A stretch of DNA of 64,000 nucleotides from Hydrogenophilales bacterium CG_4_10_14_3_um_filter_63_21 (GTDB lineage Bacteria > Pseudomonadota > Gammaproteobacteria > Burkholderiales > Thiobacillaceae): the NCBI GenBank assembly GCA_002784045.1, contig PFJX01000137.1, positions 1 through 64,000 of the forward strand, read 5' to 3'. Of this stretch, positions 21,386 to 32,150 are shown in pieces. The notes under the pieces are model-generated. The model was not told the DNA's origin, did no database searches, and worked only from the letters and a program-made list of their open reading frames with translations. Both the position numbers and the translations under genes were made by a program. Numbering within the stretch: position 1 is the stretch's first letter; the number at the start of each line of letters is the position of its first letter.

Positions 21386-23494
21386 TCACAGCTTGAAACC
21401 CGAAACCGAAACTTTCAATTCATCGGACAGCAAGGACAACTGACCGATCGACGCCGCGCTGCGGCGTGCGCCCTCAGAGGCCTGGCCGGTGACCGCGAGA
21501 ATCTCGCGCATGCTGTCGGCGATCTGCTGGGCGGTGCCGGTCTGTGCCTGGGTGGCGTCCGAAATACGTTGAATCAGATGCGCCAGGTCATCCGAAACCG
21601 ACTCGATCTCGGCCAGCGAGTGGCCGGCCGCATCGGACAGCACGGTGCCTTCCACCACGCCCTGGGTCGAGTTTTCCATCGCATTCACCGCGTCCTGGGT
21701 GTCGCTCTGAATGGTCTTGACAATGGCTCCGATGCGTCGCGTCGCCTGGGCAGAGCGCTCCGCCAGGCGCTGCACTTCTTCCGCCACCACCGTGAAGCCG
21801 CGCCCCGCTTCGCCGGCCGCGGCAGCCTGGATCGCGGCGTTCAGCGCCAGCACGTTGGTCTGTTCGGTAATGTCCGAGATCAGGTCCACGATGCCGCCAA
21901 TCTCCTGGGAGGATTCACCGAGCCGCTTGATCCGCTTCGAAGTTTCCTGGATATGGTTGCGGATCGACTCCATGCCGACAATGGCGCTGCGCACCGAGTC
22001 GCCCCCTTTGCGGGCGGTGGCCAGCGATTGTTCAGCCACGCGGGTGGAGTCGGCGGCGTTCCGCGACACTTGCACGATGGAAGCGGACATCTGGCTCACC
22101 GCTTCGCTGGTTTCAGTAATCTGGCGCGACTGGCGTTCGGCGGCGGCGAGCAGTTCGTCGGAACTGGCCCGGGCTTCGGACGCCGCCTGGGTGACCTGTT
22201 CGGAGGCGCGGTTGATGCCCTGCACCAACAGACGCAGTTCTTCGATGGCGTAGTTGACCGAGTCGGCGATCGCGCCGGTGATGTTTTCCGTCACCGTGGC
22301 CTGCACGGTCAGGTCGCCATCGGCCAGGTCGCCCATTTCGTTCAGCAACCGCAGAATGGCTTCCTGGTTGCGCTGGTTTTCCTGCGCGGCTTCCTCCGCA
22401 TGGCGGCGCGCCTCACCGACGTTGAGCACGCCGAGTACCAGCAGCGCGGCCAGGGCGATCAAGGCGAACACGACCGCCAGGAACAGCGAGATGCCGGCGC
22501 CCATCGCCTGATAGCGAGCGGTGATCTGCTGGGTCAGGGCGAGCAGCTTTTCCGATTCGTCGAACAGCTCGCGCCCTGCGCGCTTGGCTTCCACCAGTTG
22601 CGGCATGTTTTTGAGAATGCTGTCGACCTGCTTCTCGAAGGCATTGAACACATCGCGTAGTTCCAGCAATCGCTCGCGCGCGTCGGCATCGGACACCGCA
22701 ACGATGCCGATAGCGCCGCCGCCGTCGATCAACCCCCGCAATACCTCGCGGAAGCTGCGCACGTCCTGGCCCAACTGGTAGGCGGTTTCCGGGTTGATCT
22801 GGTCGGAGGAGAGCAGTGCGTTGGCGTTCTTCGCCATGCGCTGGGTCCACAAGGCCTGCTGGTTGGCGAAGGCAAGCTGTTTCTTGGATTCGGCCGGCAG
22901 CAGCGCGATCACCTGCTCGGCCAGGTCAAGCAGCTCCGAGTTGCGCTGGTTGATCTCGGCCAGGGAGCGGCCCAGGGTGACCAGGGTGTCCTGCTGGGTG
23001 ACCAGTGCCTGAATGTCTTTTTTCGACACCTCCCAGCGTTTTTTCAGCTCACCCAGTTCGCCCTGCATGGAACCCGGTGAGGAGGGGATGCCGGCGCCGC
23101 CGTCGATCAGGGTGACGAGGCCATCGGCAAAGGCTTGCCGACTTTCGTCCAATTGCCTGAATGCGGCCTTGTTGCCCAGCACCGCCTGTTGCGCGGTCTT
23201 GCTGTAACGCTGCGAGAGCATCTGCAAGCGGGTGGAAATTTCCACATATTGCGCGCGATTGCCCACCTGCACCGTGTACCAGATCATCAACAGCGTGGCC
23301 AACAGCAGGGAGCCCAGCAACACCACCACCACGGCCGGGAGGCGTTGTTCCGCCGGGAGCTTGCCCAGTAACGGCAGGCGCGATGGGTCCAGCGCCATCC
23401 AGCGATTCATCAAGGTGGCTACGCGTGGGCCCAGGCGGTTGCCGAGGTTGCCGAAAATTTTAGCGATATCGCGTTGCGGCTTGTTCATTGCCAT
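21386..23494 (-). CDS. pilJ: Methyl-accepting chemotaxis protein PilJ
   Basis: N-terminal type IV pili sensor region, MCP signalling tip [41 protein letters not shown]. Confidence 0.93.
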   Translation of the reverse strand: MAMNKPQRDIAKIFGNLGNRLGPRVATLMNRWMALDPSRLPLLGKLPAEQRLPAVVVVLLGSLLLATLLMIWYTVQVGNRAQYVEISTRLQMLSQRYSKTAQQAVLGNKAAFRQLDESRQAFADGLVTLIDGGAGIPSSPGSMQGELGELKKRWEVSKKDIQALVTQQDTLVTLGRSLAEINQRNSELLDLAEQVIALLPAESKKQLAFANQQALWTQRMAKNANALLSSDQINPETAYQLGQDVRSFREVLRGLIDGGGAIGIVAVSDADARERLLELRDVFNAFEKQVDSILKNMPQLVEAKRAGRELFDESEKLLALTQQITARYQAMGAGISLFLAVVFALIALAALLVLGVLNVGEARRHAEEAAQENQRNQEAILRLLNEMGDLADGDLTVQATVTENITGAIADSVNYAIEELRLLVQGINRASEQVTQAASEARASSDELLAAAERQSRQITETSEAVSQMSASIVQVSRNAADSTRVAEQSLATARKGGDSVRSAIVGMESIRNHIQETSKRIKRLGESSQEIGGIVDLISDITEQTNVLALNAAIQAAAAGEAGRGFTVVAEEVQRLAERSAQATRRIGAIVKTIQSDTQDAVNAMENSTQGVVEGTVLSDAAGHSLAEIESVSDDLAHLIQRISDATQAQTGTAQQIADSMREILAVTGQASEGARRSAASIGQLSLLSDELKVSVSGFKL

Positions 23495-23547
23495 TGTCTA
23501 GTTCCCTCCAGATCCTTCACCCTCCCCGCCCAGGCGGAGAAGTCCAT

Positions 23548-24060
23548 TTACAAACCCGCTTCCAGGAAGACGGGAGCCGCAACCAGTTTTTCCAGGTTGA
23601 GTTCCGCCCATACCTGCCCATCAAGGCCGCGCCAGTGCGCGCTAACCCAGGGCGATGCAGTGTCCGGCGCCGGCTCGGATAGCAGGCCATCGACGGCGCG
23701 AAGGCCGAGGGTACGTTCGATGCGCAAGGCGGCGTTGACGCCAAAACGGGGATGCGCCAGAAGCAGATGCGCTTCGCCCCGCGGTAGCGCCCCCGACAAC
23801 TTCAGGAAAGCGCCCAGGTCGGTGCAGCCATAGAGCGCGCCGCGCACGCTGGCGACGCCGGAAAACCAGGGTTGTGCCCAGGGTACGGCGAGCAATTCCG
23901 GCACCGTCACGACTTCGTTGATCTGCTCCAGACTGACTAGCCAATGGCGGCCACCGGCGATGAAGCCCAGCTTGGAAGACGGGCCGGTAGCCGTTTGCGC
24001 GGCCTTGAGTTTTTCCGCGAGCTGGGCCTGAAAGTCCCGGAGGCTTTGTTTGTCCCTCAT
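23548..24060 (-). CDS. pilI: CheW-domain protein PilI
   Basis: GFIAGGRHWLVSLEQINEVVTVPELLAVPWAQPWFSGVASVRGALYGCTDLGAF; position downstream of pilH. Confidence 0.88.
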   Translation of the reverse strand: MRDKQSLRDFQAQLAEKLKAAQTATGPSSKLGFIAGGRHWLVSLEQINEVVTVPELLAVPWAQPWFSGVASVRGALYGCTDLGAFLKLSGALPRGEAHLLLAHPRFGVNAALRIERTLGLRAVDGLLSEPAPDTASPWVSAHWRGLDGQVWAELNLEKLVAAPVFLEAGL

Positions 24061-24076
24061 AGATTCGCCTTGTCGG

Positions 24077-24445
24077 CTACTGGCCCAGCGCCTTGACCTT
24101 GGCCAGCAACTCCGCGGCCACGATGGGTTTGACCAGATAGTCGATGGCACCCTGGCGCAACCCCCAGACGCGGTCGGTTTCCTGGCTTTTGGTGGTGCAC
24201 ATGATGACCGGGATGCGCTGGGTAGCCGGGTCGCGCGCGAGCATCCGGGTGGCCTGGAAGCCATTGAGGCCAGGCATGACCACATCCATCAGGATCAGAT
24301 CGGGTTTCTCCAGTTTGGCCTTGGCGACGCCCTCCTCGCCGGTTTCCGCGGCGACAATTTCAAAGCCGTTCTTGCGCAGGAGATCAGTCAGGAAACAACG
24401 CTCGGTGGGCGAATCGTCCACGACCAGGATCGTTTTTATCGGCAT
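24077..24445 (-). CDS. pilH: Response regulator PilH
   Basis: MPIKTILVVDDSPTERCFLTDLL...PDLILMDVVMPGLNGFQATRML. Confidence 0.9.
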   Translation of the reverse strand: MPIKTILVVDDSPTERCFLTDLLRKNGFEIVAAETGEEGVAKAKLEKPDLILMDVVMPGLNGFQATRMLARDPATQRIPVIMCTTKSQETDRVWGLRQGAIDYLVKPIVAAELLAKVKALGQ

Positions 24446-24480
24446 GGTGTTCTGCTTGGCTTGTGTAATCAGGCGGGCGA

Positions 24481-24894
24481 TCAACTGGTCCGCGCGCGAT
24501 GCCGGCGCACGGCATCGAGCAGGGTGTCCTTGGTGAAAGGCTTGGTCAGGTATTCATCCGAGCCGACCATGCGGCCACGCGCCCGGTCAAACAGGCCATC
24601 CTTGCTCGACAGCATGATCACCGGGGTATCGCGAAAGCGGGCATTCTTCTTGATCAGCGCACAGGTCTGGTAGCCATCCAGGCGCGGCATCATGATGTCC
24701 ACGAAGATAACTTCGGGGTGGTGGTCGGCGATCTTGGCGAGGGCGTCGAATCCGTCCTCCGCCAGGATCACTTCACACCCCGTTTTCAACAGGAAGATTT
24801 CGGCACTGCGGCGAATGGTGTTGCTGTCATCGATTACCATCACCTTGGTGCCAGCCAGATCGTTGCTATTGTCCACTCCGCTCTCCAGGTTCAT
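24481..24894 (-). CDS. pilG: Response regulator PilG
   Basis: GTKVMVIDDSNTIRRSAEIFLLKTGCEVILAEDGFDALAKI. Confidence 0.9.
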   Translation of the reverse strand: MNLESGVDNSNDLAGTKVMVIDDSNTIRRSAEIFLLKTGCEVILAEDGFDALAKIADHHPEVIFVDIMMPRLDGYQTCALIKKNARFRDTPVIMLSSKDGLFDRARGRMVGSDEYLTKPFTKDTLLDAVRRHRARTS

Positions 24895-24904
24895 GGAGTT
24901 CAGG

Positions 24905-26095
24905 TCAGGAGCCTTGTTTTACCGGATAGCCCGCCGCTTTCCAGGCTGGCAGGCCGGTGCGAAACCAGTAGACTCGCTGGTAGCCGCGCTTGACCAGATA
25001 GCGCGAGGCCTTGTAGCTGAACCAGCATTCAGCACCATTGCACTGGAAGATCATGGGTGCATTCTTGTCCTTGGGTAGCTTGGATAGATCGAAGTGGTCC
25101 ACGCTGTCGTCGTAATCGACTTCCTTGGGGCTATTCAATTCGTAGGGCACGCTGACCGAGCCGGGAATGAAACCATTGCGGCGATGCGCCGGCGGCCGTA
25201 CGTCGAACAAGGGTACGCCCTGGGCCATGAGTTTATTGGCCTGCTCGGCGGTGACGATGCTGGCGCCAGGCAGGGTTTCCGGGGTGTAGAAGCCGCGCGT
25301 GGAGACGTACTCGAAGTCGGTCTTGTCGGCGGGGTCGAAACTGCCGAACTTGACCTTGTTCAGACGGTGTTCCAGGTCTTTGTCGAGTTGGGTGAAGGCG
25401 GAGCGAATCTTGTCTTTCACTGCGCCATCCAGTTTGTCGCTCACCACCACGCCAGCGGCGGGAACCTGGGTGAAGGTCTTGACCAGCACGGCGTTCTGGT
25501 CGCGCGCAATCCAGTCGCGAGCGACGTCTTCTTTCATCGCCGCTAGATCGGCCTGGCCGATGTCCATCGAATAGAGCACGGCGCCGTACTGGTTCATGTG
25601 CATGGTGCGGCTGAAATAGGTGGAGGGCGACAGGCCCATGGCATTCATTTCACCCTTGAACAGGTAGCTCACCAGGGATTCCTGATGCGGCAGGGCGATG
25701 CGCTTGCCGCGCGCGCCTTCGAGAGATTTGATGTTGGCGCTCTTGCGCGCAACCAGAACCAGGCGGGTGTTTTTCTCGGTCTTCGCGACCGGCGTATAGC
25801 CATTGCGCATGGCCAGGCCGACCAGTTGCGCGGGGGCCAGCAGCATGGCGAAGGTGTTGGTGCGGATGCGTTCGCCGACCCGCTCGGCGTTCTGGGTCAT
25901 GACCAGCTTCACCGGTCGGCCGATGGCGCCGGCGATAAACCTGGCGAGGTCATTGAAAACGCTCTGGGTAGCGATGTGGTCACGTTCCTGGTCGTAATCC
26001 AGGGTGACGTTGAAGAGCAGTTCTTCCCTTGCATGGACATTGATGGCCGTAGTGGTGGCCAACAAGGTGATGAGCGTGGTGATGATCCAGCGCAT
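24905..26095 (-). CDS. PhnD-like substrate-binding domain fused to a rhodanese domain
   Basis: N-terminal PhnD-like region followed by rhodanese-like VTAEQANKLMAQGVPLFDVRPPAHRR...QCNGAECWFSYKASRYLVKRGYQRVYWFRTGLPAWKAAGYPV. Confidence 0.8.
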   Translation of the reverse strand: MRWIITTLITLLATTTAINVHAREELLFNVTLDYDQERDHIATQSVFNDLARFIAGAIGRPVKLVMTQNAERVGERIRTNTFAMLLAPAQLVGLAMRNGYTPVAKTEKNTRLVLVARKSANIKSLEGARGKRIALPHQESLVSYLFKGEMNAMGLSPSTYFSRTMHMNQYGAVLYSMDIGQADLAAMKEDVARDWIARDQNAVLVKTFTQVPAAGVVVSDKLDGAVKDKIRSAFTQLDKDLEHRLNKVKFGSFDPADKTDFEYVSTRGFYTPETLPGASIVTAEQANKLMAQGVPLFDVRPPAHRRNGFIPGSVSVPYELNSPKEVDYDDSVDHFDLSKLPKDKNAPMIFQCNGAECWFSYKASRYLVKRGYQRVYWFRTGLPAWKAAGYPVKQGS

Positions 26096-26180
26096 GTATT
26101 TCCTCCTTCGTTACGGCTCCCCTCTGGCTCCTCCCGGGAGCGAACGGGACGCGGCGGCGGCCATTATGGATGGATGCGAC

Positions 26181-26351
26181 TCAAATTGCCACCATCTCGA
26201 AGTCTTCCTTGCGGGCGCTGCACTCGGGGCAGGTCCAGTTGAGCGGCACCTCTTCCCAACGAGTGCCGGGGGGAATGCCTTCCTCCGGGCTGCCTTTGGC
26301 CTCGTCATAAAGGTAACCACAGAGCAGGCACATCCAGGTTCGATATTCCAT
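26181..26351 (-). CDS. rubA: Rubredoxin
   Basis: 56 aa MEYRTWMCLLCGYLYDEAKGSPEEGIPPGTRWEEVPLNWTCPECSARKEDFEMVAI; too short for the ORF track. Confidence 0.95.
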   Translation of the reverse strand: MEYRTWMCLLCGYLYDEAKGSPEEGIPPGTRWEEVPLNWTCPECSARKEDFEMVAI

Positions 26352-26418
26352 CGGCAAAGCAGGTCAGTACTTATGTAATAAGATCGCATTCTGACCCGCC
26401 AATCCGATAACGCCAAGC

Positions 26419-27282
26419 ATGTCCGCCTCAGTTTCCACCTCGTTTTCCACCCCCCCCCCGCCGATCGTGCTGGTTTTCGCCGGCACCGACCCGACCGGCG
26501 GTGCCGGTCTTCAGGCCGATATTCTCACTCTCGCCAGCCTGGGTTGCCATCCGCTCTCCGTGGTCACCGCCGTCACCGTGCAGGATACCGTTGGGGTGGA
26601 TGACTTTTTTCCGATGGAGGCCGAGTGGATCGCCGATCAGGCGCGCAGCGTGCTGGAAGATATGCCGGTGGCGGCGATCAAGATTGGCATGATCGGCAGT
26701 GTGGAGGCCGTCGCCGCCATCGCCGAGGTGGTGTCCGACTACCCCGACATCCCGCTGGTGCTCGACCCGGTGCTGACTTCCGGGCGCGGCGATCCGCTGG
26801 CCAACGAGGCGTTGATGAGTGCCCTGATCGACCTGTTGCTGCCGCAGACCACCGTGCTCACGCCCAACAGCATCGAGGCGCGCCGCCTGGCGGAGGAAGA
26901 GGAGGAAGACACGGAGGCCGATTCCGAGGCCACGCTCGAACTGGCCGACTGCGCGCGCCGCCTGATCGACCTGGGCTGTGAATTCGTGCTGATCACCGGT
27001 GCCCACGAGCAGGGCGCGCAAGTGGTGAACACCCTCTATAACACGCGCGGCGTAGTGCATCGCCAGAACTGGGAGCGCCTGCCTGGCTCCTATCATGGTT
27101 CCGGTTGCACTTTGGCGGCGGCGCTGGCCGGCTTTCTCGCGCTCGGCCAGGATGTCGCCGAGGCGGCGAAAGAGGCGCAGGCCTACACCTGGCAGACCCT
27201 GAAACACGCCTATCGGCCGGGCATGGGCCAGTTCATTCCGGATCGCATGTACTGGGTGCATGGTGACGATGAAGAGGCGTGA
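26419..27282 (+). CDS. thiD: Hydroxymethylpyrimidine/phosphomethylpyrimidine kinase
   Basis: PIVLVFAGTDPTGGAGLQADILTLASLGCHPLSVVTAVTVQDT...GSGCTLAAALAG. Confidence 0.95.
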   Translation: MSASVSTSFSTPPPPIVLVFAGTDPTGGAGLQADILTLASLGCHPLSVVTAVTVQDTVGVDDFFPMEAEWIADQARSVLEDMPVAAIKIGMIGSVEAVAAIAEVVSDYPDIPLVLDPVLTSGRGDPLANEALMSALIDLLLPQTTVLTPNSIEARRLAEEEEEDTEADSEATLELADCARRLIDLGCEFVLITGAHEQGAQVVNTLYNTRGVVHRQNWERLPGSYHGSGCTLAAALAGFLALGQDVAEAAKEAQAYTWQTLKHAYRPGMGQFIPDRMYWVHGDDEEA

Positions 27283-28000
27283 CGTGCCCCCTCACCCCAG
27301 GTCCCTGATAAAGCCCCTACCCTTCGGTATCTCCCGCCCGCGGGAAAGGGGAGGTTCGAGCACCGCTGGCGCGGAGTTCAGGTTGCAGGGGCTTTATGCC
27401 ATCACTCCCGACTGGGCCGAAACTCGCCGTTTGCTCGCCGCCACGGAAGCCATCCTGGCGGCTGGCTGCCGGATTCTGCAATACCGCAACAAGGCCGCCA
27501 GCGACCGCCACCGACAGGAACAAGCGGTCGCCTTGCGCGGCCTGACACGGCGCTTCAATGCGCTACTCATCATTAACGACGACGTCGAACTCGCCCTGTT
27601 CGCCGAGGCCGACGGCGTCCATCTGGGCGAGGATGACGGTGAACTCGCCGCCGCGCGCGAGCGTCTGGGAAGTGCCGCCATCCTTGGCGCCACCTGCTAC
27701 CAGAGTCTGAACCTGGCGCGGAGCGCGGCGCGGGCTGGCGCCGATTACCTCGCCTTCGGCAGTTTTTTTGCCTCCTTTACCAAGCCGCTGGCGCGGCGCG
27801 CCGATACCGCGTTGCTGGAAACGGTGCGTGCGGAAATCGACCTGCCGCTCTGTGCCATCGGCGGCATCACCCTGGATAATGCGGCCCTGTTGTTGGCGGC
27901 GGGCGCGGAAGTGCTGGCGGTGATTACCGCGCTCTACGACGCCGCCGACCCCGCAGCGGCAACCAGACAATTCATTCAGCTTTTTGAGGAAAAATCATGA
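27260..28000 (+). CDS. thiE: Thiamine phosphate synthase (start uncertain)
   Basis: [18 protein letters not shown]...[16 protein letters not shown]...VHLGEDD...LCAIGGIT. The N-terminal ~35 aa derive from a dispersed repeat, so the true start may be downstream. Confidence 0.92.
   Translation: MVTMKRRDVPPHPRSLIKPLPFGISRPRERGGSSTAGAEFRLQGLYAITPDWAETRRLLAATEAILAAGCRILQYRNKAASDRHRQEQAVALRGLTRRFNALLIINDDVELALFAEADGVHLGEDDGELAAARERLGSAAILGATCYQSLNLARSAARAGADYLAFGSFFASFTKPLARRADTALLETVRAEIDLPLCAIGGITLDNAALLLAAGAEVLAVITALYDAADPAAATRQFIQLFEEKS
27306..27334 (-). repeat. GGATACCG-type dispersed repeat
   Basis: tgataaagcccctacccttcggtatctcc; reverse complement matches copies at 49188 and 57133. Confidence 0.65.
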
Positions 28001-29283
28001 ATTCCCGTAATGACCAGTTGTTCGAACAATCCCAGAAAGTCATTCCCGGCGGTGTCAATTCGCCGGTGCGCGCCTTCCGTTCCGTGGGCGGTACGCCGCG
28101 CTTTTTCACCAAGGGCGTCGGTAGCCGGGTCTGGGATGCCGACGGCAAGTCTTACCTGGACTACGTCGGCTCCTGGGGCCCGCTGATCCTCGGCCACGCC
28201 GATGCGGATGTGGTGCGCGCGGTGCAGGAGACGGCTGCGCTGGGCCTCTCCTTCGGTGCGCCCACCGAACTGGAATTGGTGATGGCGGAAAAACTGGTCA
28301 GCATGTTGCCCAGCCTGGAGAAATTGCGCCTGGTCAGTTCCGGTACCGAAGCTACCATGAGCGCGATCCGCCTGGCGCGCGGCTATACCGGCCGCTCCAC
28401 CCTGATCAAGTTCGAGGGCTGTTACCACGGCCACGCCGACAGCCTGCTGGTGAAAGCCGGCTCGGGCTTGCTCACCTTCGGCCAGCCCAGTTCCGCCGGC
28501 GTGCCGGCCGACTGCTCAGGCCACACCCTGGTGCTGGATTACAACGACCTCTCCCAGGTCAACCGGGTGTTCGCGGAAAAGGGCGATGAGATCGCCTGCA
28601 TCATCGTCGAGGCGGTGGCCGGCAACATGAACCTGGTCAAGCCGAAGGCGGGTTTCCTCGAAGCCCTGCGCGAAAACTGCACGAAACATGGCGCCGTGCT
28701 GATTTTCGATGAGGTGATGACCGGCTTCCGCGCGGGCAGAGGTTGCGTGCAGGGGCTCTATGGCATTACCCCCGACCTCACCACCCTGGGCAAGGTGATC
28801 GGCGGCGGCCTGCCGGTGGGCGCTTTCGGCGGCCGCGCCGAGATCATGGACCAGCTCGCGCCGCTCGGCCCCGTGTATCAGGCCGGCACCTTGTCCGGCA
28901 ATCCGGTGGCGGTCGCCGCCGGCCTGAAAACCCTGGACAAGATTTCCGTGCCCGGTTTCTTCGAGGCGCTGACGGCCAAGACGAAGCGGTTGGTGGACGG
29001 CTTCACCCGCGCCGCGACTGACGCCGGTGTCTATGCCTGCGCCGACTCTGTGGGCGGCATGTTCGGCCTCTACTTCCGCGCCACGCCACCCACGACCTAT
29101 GCGGAAGTCATGGCCAGCGACAAGGACAGCTTCAACCGCTTCTTCCACCTGATGCTGCTGGAAGGCATCTACCTCGCGCCCTCCGCCTTCGAAGCCGGCT
29201 TCGTCTCGGCCGCGCATACGGACGCCGACATCGACGAGACGCTCGCCGCCGCCGCCCGTTGCTTCGAGAAATTGGCAGGTTGA
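27997..29283 (+). CDS. hemL: Glutamate-1-semialdehyde 2,1-aminomutase
   Basis: [26 protein letters not shown]...[11 protein letters not shown]...[18 protein letters not shown]. Confidence 0.97.
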   Translation: MNSRNDQLFEQSQKVIPGGVNSPVRAFRSVGGTPRFFTKGVGSRVWDADGKSYLDYVGSWGPLILGHADADVVRAVQETAALGLSFGAPTELELVMAEKLVSMLPSLEKLRLVSSGTEATMSAIRLARGYTGRSTLIKFEGCYHGHADSLLVKAGSGLLTFGQPSSAGVPADCSGHTLVLDYNDLSQVNRVFAEKGDEIACIIVEAVAGNMNLVKPKAGFLEALRENCTKHGAVLIFDEVMTGFRAGRGCVQGLYGITPDLTTLGKVIGGGLPVGAFGGRAEIMDQLAPLGPVYQAGTLSGNPVAVAAGLKTLDKISVPGFFEALTAKTKRLVDGFTRAATDAGVYACADSVGGMFGLYFRATPPTTYAEVMASDKDSFNRFFHLMLLEGIYLAPSAFEAGFVSAAHTDADIDETLAAAARCFEKLAG

Positions 29284-29312
29284 TGTAGCGCCGGCGAGGC
29301 GCTGGCGCTACA
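29283..29312. repeat. REP-like repeat (GTAGCGCCGGC family)
   Basis: tgtagcgccggcgaggcgctggcgctacaa. Confidence 0.75.
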
Positions 29313-29315
29313 ACC

Positions 29316-30386
29316 ATGAACGACGACCTTTCCCCCGAAGATAGCTTTCGCCTGCAAGTCCTCCTCGCCCAGAATTTGAAGGCGGTGCGGATCGAGGAAG
29401 CCGAGGCCAGCCCGACGCTGCATGCCCTCACCGACCAGGGCGAAGCCAGCATTCCCTTGAGCCCCAACTGCCGCCTGGACAAATACTTGCGGCATGTCCG
29501 CGAATTGCTCTCCGGCCACGCGCTCGGTTCGCCGGGCGGCTACCCGGTATTTCTCTCACGCTGGACCCGGCATGGACAGATGGAAGGACTCAACCTCGGG
29601 CGCCTGTTGCTCACCGGCGAACCCGAGGCGGTGGTCGCGGTGGTGCATTCTCCCGCCCTCGGCGATGAGCTCGCGCGCTACGCCTGGTGGGCCATGCCGT
29701 CCATCGAGAATGCGCGGCTGATGCTCTCCCGGGAAAAGGTGGCGCAAGGCACGATGGGGCCGGTGCTGGTCGATTTTCTGGTTGAACACCTGCCGTTCCT
29801 GCAGGACGCGCATCGGGACATCATGGATACCGTTCTCGTCCTGCTCTATAGCGGCTCGCTATCCCAGGACAATCGCGAGGCCATCTGGCGCCGTGGCAAG
29901 CACGTCAACACGCATTACGTGGCGTTTCTCGAAGTGGCGGGTTGGGACGTCCCTCAAGCACTACCCCTGCCCTTACCGGCGCGCGCCGATGCCGATACGA
30001 TCAAAGCCGATCTGGCTCCCCTACTCGCAGCAGGCGATTCCGCCGCGACTACGTTGGCGCGCGCGCTGGAAGCCCAGGGCCAGACCTTCCTCGCCGCCGC
30101 CGCGGAAATTTTGGAGCGGCCGGAAACCCAGGAAGTGGTCAACCGCGCCCTCAATGCCATCGGCCGCTATTTCGGTTCGGGTGGAACGGGGAGCGAGTCG
30201 CGCATGAACGTCTGCCAGAAGCTGGAACCCCAATTGGAAGCCGCCGCCAACCTGGCGCGCCTGAGCGATGCGGTGGTCGCTCCCATCTTCGCCCGCAGCA
30301 CCGCCATTGGCTCCCTCATGCGGCGCAAGATCGAGCCGGTGGTGAATAGGGCGCTGGCGGATATAAAGCTGTTGCGTGCTCCGTAG
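29316..30386 (+). CDS. DsrS-like protein (sulfur metabolism-associated family)
   Basis: 356 aa; SGHALGSPGGYPVFLSRWTRHGQ...LLLTGEPEAVVAVVHSPALGDELARYAWWAMPSIENARLML resembles DsrS; recognition only. Confidence 0.5.
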   Translation: MNDDLSPEDSFRLQVLLAQNLKAVRIEEAEASPTLHALTDQGEASIPLSPNCRLDKYLRHVRELLSGHALGSPGGYPVFLSRWTRHGQMEGLNLGRLLLTGEPEAVVAVVHSPALGDELARYAWWAMPSIENARLMLSREKVAQGTMGPVLVDFLVEHLPFLQDAHRDIMDTVLVLLYSGSLSQDNREAIWRRGKHVNTHYVAFLEVAGWDVPQALPLPLPARADADTIKADLAPLLAAGDSAATTLARALEAQGQTFLAAAAEILERPETQEVVNRALNAIGRYFGSGGTGSESRMNVCQKLEPQLEAAANLARLSDAVVAPIFARSTAIGSLMRRKIEPVVNRALADIKLLRAP

Positions 30387-30423
30387 CGCCGGCAGAGGTG
30401 CCGGCGCTACGTAAGCGCTACAA
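30384..30423. repeat. REP-like repeat (GTAGCGCCGGC family)
   Basis: cgtagcgccggcagaggtgccggcgctacgtaagcgctaca; contains the stop codon of the preceding CDS. Confidence 0.75.
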
Positions 30424-30490
30424 GGCTTTCGCCTTGTCCCGCTCGATCAACGCATAGGCGCTGTGGTTGTGGATGGACTCGAAGTAAACC
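30418..30490 (-). pseudogene. Duplicated 3' tail of a folE2 gene
   Basis: Reverse complement encodes [22 protein letters not shown], close to the FolE2 C-terminus ([22 protein letters not shown]). Confidence 0.75.
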
Positions 30491-30559
30491 GCCGCGGGGC
30501 GGAGCCGGCACCCCGCGCAGCTGGGAAGCGACCCCGGAGGCGGGAAAGAGAACTTAGAG

Positions 30560-31399
30560 TCAGGCGTTGACGGCCTTGTCCCGCTCAATCAGGGCATACG
30601 CCGAGTGGTTGTGGATGGATTCGAAGTTCTCCGCTTCCACCACATAGGCGTCGATGCGCTCGTCCAGGTTTAATGCGGCGGCGACATCGCGGACCAGGTC
30701 TTCCACGAATTTCGGGTTCTCGTAAGCTTTTTCTGTCACGTACTTCTCGTCCGGGCGCTTCAACAGGCCGTAGACCTGGCTGGAAGCGTTTTCCTCGGCG
30801 ACGGCGATCATCTCCTCGATCCACACGAAGCTGTTGGTGCGCACCGTGATGGTGACGTGGGAACGCTGGTTGTGGGCGCCGTACTGGGAAATCTTCTTGG
30901 AGCAGGGGCACAGGCTGGTGCAGGGCACCAGTACCTTCATGGTTTGCAGATACACGCCATCCTTGATCTCGCCGATGAAGGTCACGTCGTAATCCATCAG
31001 GCTTTCCACCCCGGACACCGGCGCCTTCTTGTTGACGAAGTAGGGGAAGTTCATCTCGACGTGGCCGGATTCCGCCTCCAGCTTCGCCACCATTTGCCGC
31101 AGCATGTGCTCAAACGATTCCACTGAAATCTCGCGTTCGTTGCTGTTGAGGATTTCGATGAAGCGGGACATGTGCGTCCCTTTGAAGTGGTGCGGCAAAT
31201 ACACATACATGCCGAAAGTGGCGATGGTGTGCTGGGCACCGCCGGTCTTGTCGAGCACCTTGATCGGGTGGCGGATGGCCTTGATGCCGACCTTGTCGAT
31301 GGCGATCTTGCGCGAGTCCGGATAGCTCTGGACGTCGGCGATGGATTGCGTGGTGGGGCAGGGGGCGGCGGTCTCACAGACCGAATCGCAGGTGCTCAT
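30560..31399 (-). CDS. folE2: GTP cyclohydrolase FolE2
   Basis: [13 protein letters not shown]...[33 protein letters not shown]. Confidence 0.95.
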   Translation of the reverse strand: MSTCDSVCETAAPCPTTQSIADVQSYPDSRKIAIDKVGIKAIRHPIKVLDKTGGAQHTIATFGMYVYLPHHFKGTHMSRFIEILNSNEREISVESFEHMLRQMVAKLEAESGHVEMNFPYFVNKKAPVSGVESLMDYDVTFIGEIKDGVYLQTMKVLVPCTSLCPCSKKISQYGAHNQRSHVTITVRTNSFVWIEEMIAVAEENASSQVYGLLKRPDEKYVTEKAYENPKFVEDLVRDVAAALNLDERIDAYVVEAENFESIHNHSAYALIERDKAVNA

Positions 31400-31492
31400 G
31401 GCAGGTTTCCTGTATGCGGGGTGTGCGAAGTATAAGGGATGGATAATGGTTGAGTAAATAACTCAACAAATAGCCTTTCCTATTTGGATCGT

Positions 31493-32150
31493 TCAGGGAA
31501 GGCGAATGCTGGCGGTTTGGCCGGCGTAGGTGCCGGCGGAGCGGGGAATGGCGACATCGAGGAGGACGCGGCCGGCCGCGAGGGCGGTAACGGCGCGCAC
31601 GCGCCCGCGCACGGTCTGACCGGCGATTTGTACGCTGGCGTCCGCGCCGAGGCGCACGCCGGCCGTCTGGGCGGGGTCCAGCGTGGCGCGGGCCAGCCAT
31701 TCGTCGGCGCGGGCGAGACTGATGACGGCGGCGGGCTGGCAGGGGGGGGTGATGACCAGGCCGGGTTCGCCGTAACGGGCCAGGATCACGGCGTCGAAGG
31801 GCGCGAGCGTGGCGCAGCTTGGCGGCGTCGAGTTCGGTGGTGGAGGAGACGGTGCGCGCATACAGCTCCTTGACCCGATCGAGGTCGCGGGTGGCGTCGG
31901 CTTCTTCCTGGATGAGGCGGTCGAGATCGGCGCGCGTTTCCGCCACACCGGCCTTGAACAAGGTGGGGTTGAGGGTGGCAAGAAGGGTGTCCTTCTTTAC
32001 CGTTTGCCCCGCCTGGACGTTAACTTGTTCGATCACACCAGCCACCGGCAGGGTGAGGCTGACGCGGCCGGACCAGTCGAGCGTGGCGGGAAGGTCCAGG
32101 GCCAGGGCGTTGCCCGCGACCAGGGCCAGCGACAAGGTGCGAAGCATCAT
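31493..32150 (-). pseudogene. HlyD/RND-type periplasmic adaptor with internal deletion and frameshift
   Basis: MMLRTLSLALVAGNALALDLPATLDWSGRVSLTLPVAGVIEQVNVQAGQTVKKDTLLATLNP...ELDAAKLRHA, then shifted frame LAPFDAVILARYGEPGLVI...GTYAGQTASIRLP*. Confidence 0.75.

Noticed and set aside
26360-26420. TPP riboswitch upstream of thiD
   Set aside because: The thiD upstream region is short and lacks the conserved THI-box sequence (CTGAGA...ACCTGA) that I would expect.
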